A DNA stretch of 64,000 nucleotides from Rhodococcus sp. IEGM 1409. Its GTDB lineage: Bacteria; Actinomycetota; Actinomycetes; Mycobacteriales; Mycobacteriaceae. A program made the translations under genes and the position numbers. This document shows positions 60,393-64,000 of this stretch, one piece after another. The stretch covers positions 248,001-312,000 of the forward strand of contig NZ_JASHKN010000003.1 of assembly GCF_030056735.1 (NCBI RefSeq). The letters run 5' to 3'. How positions within the stretch are numbered: position 1 is the first letter of the stretch; every line of letters begins with the position of its first letter. The notes below the pieces were generated by a model, which searched no databases, was not told the DNA's origin, and saw nothing but the letters and a program-made list of their open reading frames with translations.

Positions 60393-60433
60393 TCCCACGT
60401 CGCGCTCGGCCATCGAAATTGGACGCTCGGGGG

Positions 60434-61762
60434 TTACAGGTTTGTTTGTCCGGATGTTAAAGATGTGACTGAAGTAACCGGATTGTTCGATTTGAGATCG
60501 ATTTGTGTCAATCGGCCCACGGTAGCGGCGATCCGTAGTACGTATGCGTCGCGTGGATTCGTAGGATCCCGGCCGGTAACTTCCGCGATTCGCTTCAAGC
60601 GGTACCGAACGGTATTTGGATGAACAAACAGAAGACGTGCGCAAGTCTCAACTGCACCTCCACAGTCGAGATAACTGTCTAAAGTATCGGTCAAGACTGT
60701 GCCGGATTCAGCTAAAGGTGTGACCAGGAAATCGCGAAGAGCCTTGACGGCAGCGGCGTCTCCCAGTAGTGCCCGTTCCGGGAGCAGTTCAGTCGCGAAA
60801 ACGGGACGAGGTGCGCCGCGCCACCCGGCAACGGCCTTGATTCCCGCGAGAGCTTCGGACGCACTGAAGTGCGCTGCGCTCAACGAGGGCGTTGTCGGTC
60901 CGATCACCACCGGCTCGTCGGCGAAACTCATGAGCAGGTCTTGAAGGAATTGGCTGCCTTCCATCTTACTGCTCAGCTCGCCGCTGACGATCATCACCAG
61001 TCGCGGACCCTGCACCACGGCAAGAACAGCGCGCCCGTGCGCGGCGGCAGTCGCGTGGACGGTGCCGGCAACCGAGACCCGCTCGTCCGGCGGGGGAGAC
61101 CCGACGATGACGGTGGCCGGAGCAGTGGCATCCCAGTTCAAGGTGGCGGCGCGGGAAAGCATGTCCGACCCGGTGTCTCCCTGCACGACGGCGTCGACGA
61201 CGAGCGCTTCCAATCGCGTGTCCAGGGCGCCACGAGATTCGGCAGCGCTTGCGTACACCGTCGCCGCCGCGAAGCCGAGTTCACGTCCGTAGCGCAGGAC
61301 GGCCTCCGTCAGCGCGATCAGCTGCTGATCGTTGCGGGCGAGAGCCGGTAGCCATTTCTCGAAGAACTCCATCGCCACCCGGACCATGTCGACGGTCTGG
61401 CGCAGCGTGAGCTGTCGAGCAAGGTCTTGAGGGATGACCGGAAAAGACTCGTATCCGAAGCTGATCTCCGAGTCGAGTTGCCGCAGCCATTCGAGGAAGT
61501 TCACCACCGACGTCTGCACCAACAGTTGGACGTCGGCACGTTGCGAAGCGTCGAGACTGTCGAAGAAAGGAAGCTGCTCCTCCATCACGGTCACGGCCTC
61601 GGTGGAGAGCCGACCGGAGAACTGTTTGACGCGGCGGAGCAAGGCCTCGGGGAGTGGATCGCGAACCTGACGACGGCGGGCGAGAACAGCCTGCAACCCG
61701 GACGACTGTGGTCGGGTGCGGCGTACACCCTCTTCGGGTTTCTCGGGATCAGGTTCGGGCAT
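60434..61762 (-). CDS. fasR: PucR/CdaR-family regulator of fatty-acid synthesis (FasR-like)
   Basis: This 442-residue regulator has a long central ligand-type region and a C-terminal PucR HTH (LDSYLDCGGAVETCARLLFVHPNTVRYRLKRIAEVTGRDP). It belongs to the branch located directly before fabD in actinobacteria; the Streptomyces member (FasR) activates fabD and the following genes. The first about 30 residues before LPEALLRRVKQFSGRLSTEAV are poorly conserved and the start is uncertain. The ATG at 61762 has no Shine-Dalgarno and directly follows the T-run of the aceE terminator. Confidence 0.85.
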   Translation of the reverse strand: MPEPDPEKPEEGVRRTRPQSSGLQAVLARRRQVRDPLPEALLRRVKQFSGRLSTEAVTVMEEQLPFFDSLDASQRADVQLLVQTSVVNFLEWLRQLDSEISFGYESFPVIPQDLARQLTLRQTVDMVRVAMEFFEKWLPALARNDQQLIALTEAVLRYGRELGFAAATVYASAAESRGALDTRLEALVVDAVVQGDTGSDMLSRAATLNWDATAPATVIVGSPPPDERVSVAGTVHATAAAHGRAVLAVVQGPRLVMIVSGELSSKMEGSQFLQDLLMSFADEPVVIGPTTPSLSAAHFSASEALAGIKAVAGWRGAPRPVFATELLPERALLGDAAAVKALRDFLVTPLAESGTVLTDTLDSYLDCGGAVETCARLLFVHPNTVRYRLKRIAEVTGRDPTNPRDAYVLRIAATVGRLTQIDLKSNNPVTSVTSLTSGQTNL

Positions 61763-61764
61763 GA

Positions 61765-61827
61765 GAAAAACCTACGCCCATCGCCGCAGCCGATGTCGAG
61801 ATGACACCCGCGGCGATGGGCGTAGGT
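61765..61827 (-). terminator. Terminator of aceE
   Basis: An 18-bp perfect stem ACCTACGCCCATCGCCGC/GCGGCGATGGGCGTAGGT (61770-61787 and 61810-61827) has a 22-nt loop. Read on the minus strand it is followed by TTTTTCTC. The tail ends on the start codon of the PucR-type regulator. Confidence 0.88.
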
Positions 61828-61847
61828 CTGTTTTCGAGCGCTAAGAC

Positions 61848-64000
61848 TTACGCGCTACCGGTGTCCCCGGTCTGCTCGGGGGCAGCATTCACGTCGTCGA
61901 TTCGGTAACGGCTCGCTGCTTCGACGGCCTTGGACCGCTCGATCGAACCTTCCTTCGCCAAACCGATCAGCACGGCAACGACGATGGACTCGGCATCGAC
62001 GTTGAAGTAGCGACGTGCCGCAGTGCGTGTGTCGGAGAAACCGAACCCGTCCGTGCCGAGCGTCGTGTAGTCGCCGGGAACCCACTGACGGATCTGATCA
62101 GAGACCGCCCGCATCCAGTCCGAAGCTGCGACGACAGGGCCCTGAGCCGAGGACAACGCCGTGGTGACGAAGGGAACCGGAGCATCCTCGGACGGATTGA
62201 GCAGCGCCTGACGTTCGCATTCGACGCCTTCGCGGCGCAGCTCACCCCAGGACGTGACCGACCAGACGTCTGCAGAGACGCCCCACTCGTCGGCGAGCAA
62301 CTTCTGCGCCCGCAGCCCCTCGGGCATCGCGACACCGGATACCAGGATCTGTGCCTTCGGGCCGGCTGCTTCGGACGTCTTGTAGAGGTAGATGCCCTTG
62401 AGCAAGCCCTCGACGTCGAGACCTTCGGGCTCGGCCGGCTGAACGTACGGCTCGTTGTAGATGGTCAGGTAGTAGAAAATGTTCTCGCCACCGAAGCCGT
62501 CGACACCCTCGGTGCCGCCGTACATACGGCGCAAGCCGTCCTTGACGATGTGCGCCAACTCGTACGAGAACGCGGCGTCGTAGGTGACAGCGGCGGGGTT
62601 GGTGGATGCCAGGAGCAGGGAGTGTCCGTCGGCGTGCTGGAGACCTTCACCGGTCAGAGTCGTACGACCGGCAGTCGCGCCGAGGACGAATCCGCGAGCC
62701 ATCTGGTCGGCGGCCGCCCACAGGCCGTCGCCGGTGCGCTGGAAACCGAACATCGAGTAGAAGATGTACAGCGGAATCATCGGTTCACCGTGCGTGGCGT
62801 ACGACGTGCCGACCGCGGTGAACGATGCCGTCGAACCGGCCTCGTTGATGCCCTCGTGCAGGATCTGGCCGATCGGGCTCTCCTTGTAGGCGAGCATCAG
62901 TTCGGCGTCGACGGACGTGTACAGCTGTCCGTTGCGGTTGTAGATCTTCAGCGACGGGAACCACGAGTCCATACCGAACGTGCGAGCCTCGTCCGGGATG
63001 ATCGGCACGATGCGCTTGCCGATTTCCTTGTCGCGCAACAGTTCCTTGAGGATGCGCACGATCGCCATGGTGGTGGCGACTTCCTGCTTGCCCGAACCCT
63101 TGCGGATTACGTCGTACGTCTTGTCCTCGGGGAGCTTCAGCGGCGCCGCATCCGTGTTGCGTGAAGGCAGGAACCCGCCCAGTGCTTTACGGCGATCGAG
63201 CATGTACTTGATTTCGGGTGCGTCGGCGCCCGGGTGGTAGTACGGAGGCAGATACGGATCCTTCTCGAGCTCGGCATCCGAGATCGGAATGTGCTGCATG
63301 TCGCGGAACGCCTTGAGATCGTCCAGCGTCAGCTTCTTCATCTGGTGCGTGGCATTGCGGCCCTCGAAGTGCTTACCCAGGGTGTAGCCCTTGATGGTGT
63401 GCGCGAGGATGACCGTCGGCTGGCCCTTGTGTGCCATGGCGGCTGCGTATGCGGCGTGGACCTTGCGGTAGTCGTGGCCACCGCGCTTGAGGTTCCAGAT
63501 CTCCTGGTCGGTGAGGTCCTTGACCAGTTCCTTGGTGCGGGGGTCACGTCCGAAGAAGTGATCGCGCACGAACGCGCCGTCGTTGGCCTTGTACGTCTGG
63601 TAATCACCGTCCGGCGTCACGTTCATCAGGTTGACGAGTGCGCCGTCGCGGTCGGCGTGCAGCAGCGCATCCCACTCGCGACCCCAGACGACCTTGATGA
63701 CGTTCCAGCCGGCACCACGGAAGAACGATTCCAGTTCCTGGATGATCTTCCCGTTACCGCGGACCGGGCCGTCGAGGCGTTGGAGGTTGCAGTTCACGAC
63801 GAACGTCAGGTTGTCGAGGCCTTCGGTTGCCGCGACGTGAGCCAAGCCGCGTGATTCCGGCTCGTCCATTTCGCCGTCACCGAGGAACGCCCACACATGC
63901 TGATCGGTGGTGTCCTTGATGCCTCGGTCGTTGAGGTAGTGGTTGAACCGGGCCTGGTAGATGGCGTTCATCGGGCCGAGGCCCATCGAGACCGTCGGGA
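61848..64000 (-). CDS. aceE: Pyruvate dehydrogenase E1 component, homodimeric type (5' part outside window)
   Basis: At least 717 residues of the C-terminal part are in the window. AceE decarboxylates pyruvate and acetylates the lipoyl group of E2 in the pyruvate dehydrogenase complex. The thiamine diphosphate-binding motif is in [14 protein letters not shown] (GDG...). Long conserved blocks follow, such as [43 protein letters not shown], and [25 protein letters not shown]. The protein continues beyond the right edge, so its start is not seen. It is the M. tuberculosis AceE-like single-chain E1 and not the AcoA/AcoB split form. A clear terminator follows its stop. Confidence 0.97.
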   Translation of the reverse strand, partial: PTVSMGLGPMNAIYQARFNHYLNDRGIKDTTDQHVWAFLGDGEMDEPESRGLAHVAATEGLDNLTFVVNCNLQRLDGPVRGNGKIIQELESFFRGAGWNVIKVVWGREWDALLHADRDGALVNLMNVTPDGDYQTYKANDGAFVRDHFFGRDPRTKELVKDLTDQEIWNLKRGGHDYRKVHAAYAAAMAHKGQPTVILAHTIKGYTLGKHFEGRNATHQMKKLTLDDLKAFRDMQHIPISDAELEKDPYLPPYYHPGADAPEIKYMLDRRKALGGFLPSRNTDAAPLKLPEDKTYDVIRKGSGKQEVATTMAIVRILKELLRDKEIGKRIVPIIPDEARTFGMDSWFPSLKIYNRNGQLYTSVDAELMLAYKESPIGQILHEGINEAGSTASFTAVGTSYATHGEPMIPLYIFYSMFGFQRTGDGLWAAADQMARGFVLGATAGRTTLTGEGLQHADGHSLLLASTNPAAVTYDAAFSYELAHIVKDGLRRMYGGTEGVDGFGGENIFYYLTIYNEPYVQPAEPEGLDVEGLLKGIYLYKTSEAAGPKAQILVSGVAMPEGLRAQKLLADEWGVSADVWSVTSWGELRREGVECERQALLNPSEDAPVPFVTTALSSAQGPVVAASDWMRAVSDQIRQWVPGDYTTLGTDGFGFSDTRTAARRYFNVDAESIVVAVLIGLAKEGSIERSKAVEAASRYRIDDVNAAPEQTGDTGSA

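Overview
The window is chromosomal DNA from a high-GC, mycolic-acid-containing actinobacterium, most likely a Rhodococcus of the erythropolis/qingshengii type. The basis is protein-level resemblance and gene order. The blocks recO-uppS-(small gene)-zur-smtB-glyS, TPM protein-dgt-dnaG-(small gene), and aceE-(PucR regulator)-fabD-acpM-kasA-accD6 follow the order I know from Mycobacterium tuberculosis, but kasB is absent. No insertion sequence, prophage, CRISPR array or rRNA was seen.

Layout. 1-1.6 kb: an amidase and a TetR repressor gene (cut by the window edge) behind a promoter with a perfect 20-bp palindrome. 1.8-9.7 kb: the potassium-uptake operon kdpFABC-kdpDE, with one extra tiny membrane-protein gene in front of kdpF. 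9.7-12.6 kb: a MarR/oxidoreductase pair with two matching operators, then dinB. 12.6-14.7 kb: a flavin monooxygenase and an SDR behind a TPP riboswitch. 14.8-17.2 kb: a DoxX-like membrane protein, an AurF-like di-iron oxygenase and a TetR regulator. 17.2-21.8 kb: recO, uppS, the zinc regulators zur and smtB, and glyS. 21.8-27.8 kb: small accessory enzymes, polyprenyl-phosphate mannose synthase, a large TPM-domain membrane protein and a DUF218 protein. 27.8-33 kb: dgt, a Ser/Thr kinase and dnaG. 33-38 kb: tRNA-Asn and a CAT-anticodon tRNA around a HAD hydrolase and a 65-residue Sm/Hfq-like protein, then a gene-poor stretch with an SGNH hydrolase and two lipoproteins. 38-47.6 kb: a polyol-utilisation locus. 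47.7-56.1 kb: an MmpL transporter, a two-component system, an SOS-controlled HNH endonuclease, an NDMA-dependent alcohol dehydrogenase, a serine hydrolase and a DUF3145 protein. 56.2-64 kb: the FAS-II/mycolate precursor operon, its PucR-type regulator and the 3' part of aceE.

How genes work together. The polyol locus forms a complete route. An ABC importer (binding protein, two permeases, ATPase) brings in a hexitol, mannitol 2-dehydrogenase and a sorbitol-type dehydrogenase oxidise it to fructose, and a PfkB kinase phosphorylates the fructose. A SorC-family regulator with palindromic operators sits in the divergent promoter. The fatty-acid block joins acetyl-CoA supply (aceE) to carboxylation (accD6) and chain elongation (fabD, acpM, kasA).

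The points most worth a second look are the TPP riboswitch in front of two oxidoreductases that are not classical thiamine genes, the Hfq/Sm-like protein in a phylum where Hfq is not generally recognised, the LexA box on the DUF222/HNH gene, the terminator that ends directly on the start codon of the PucR-type regulator, and the dyad upstream of fabD.
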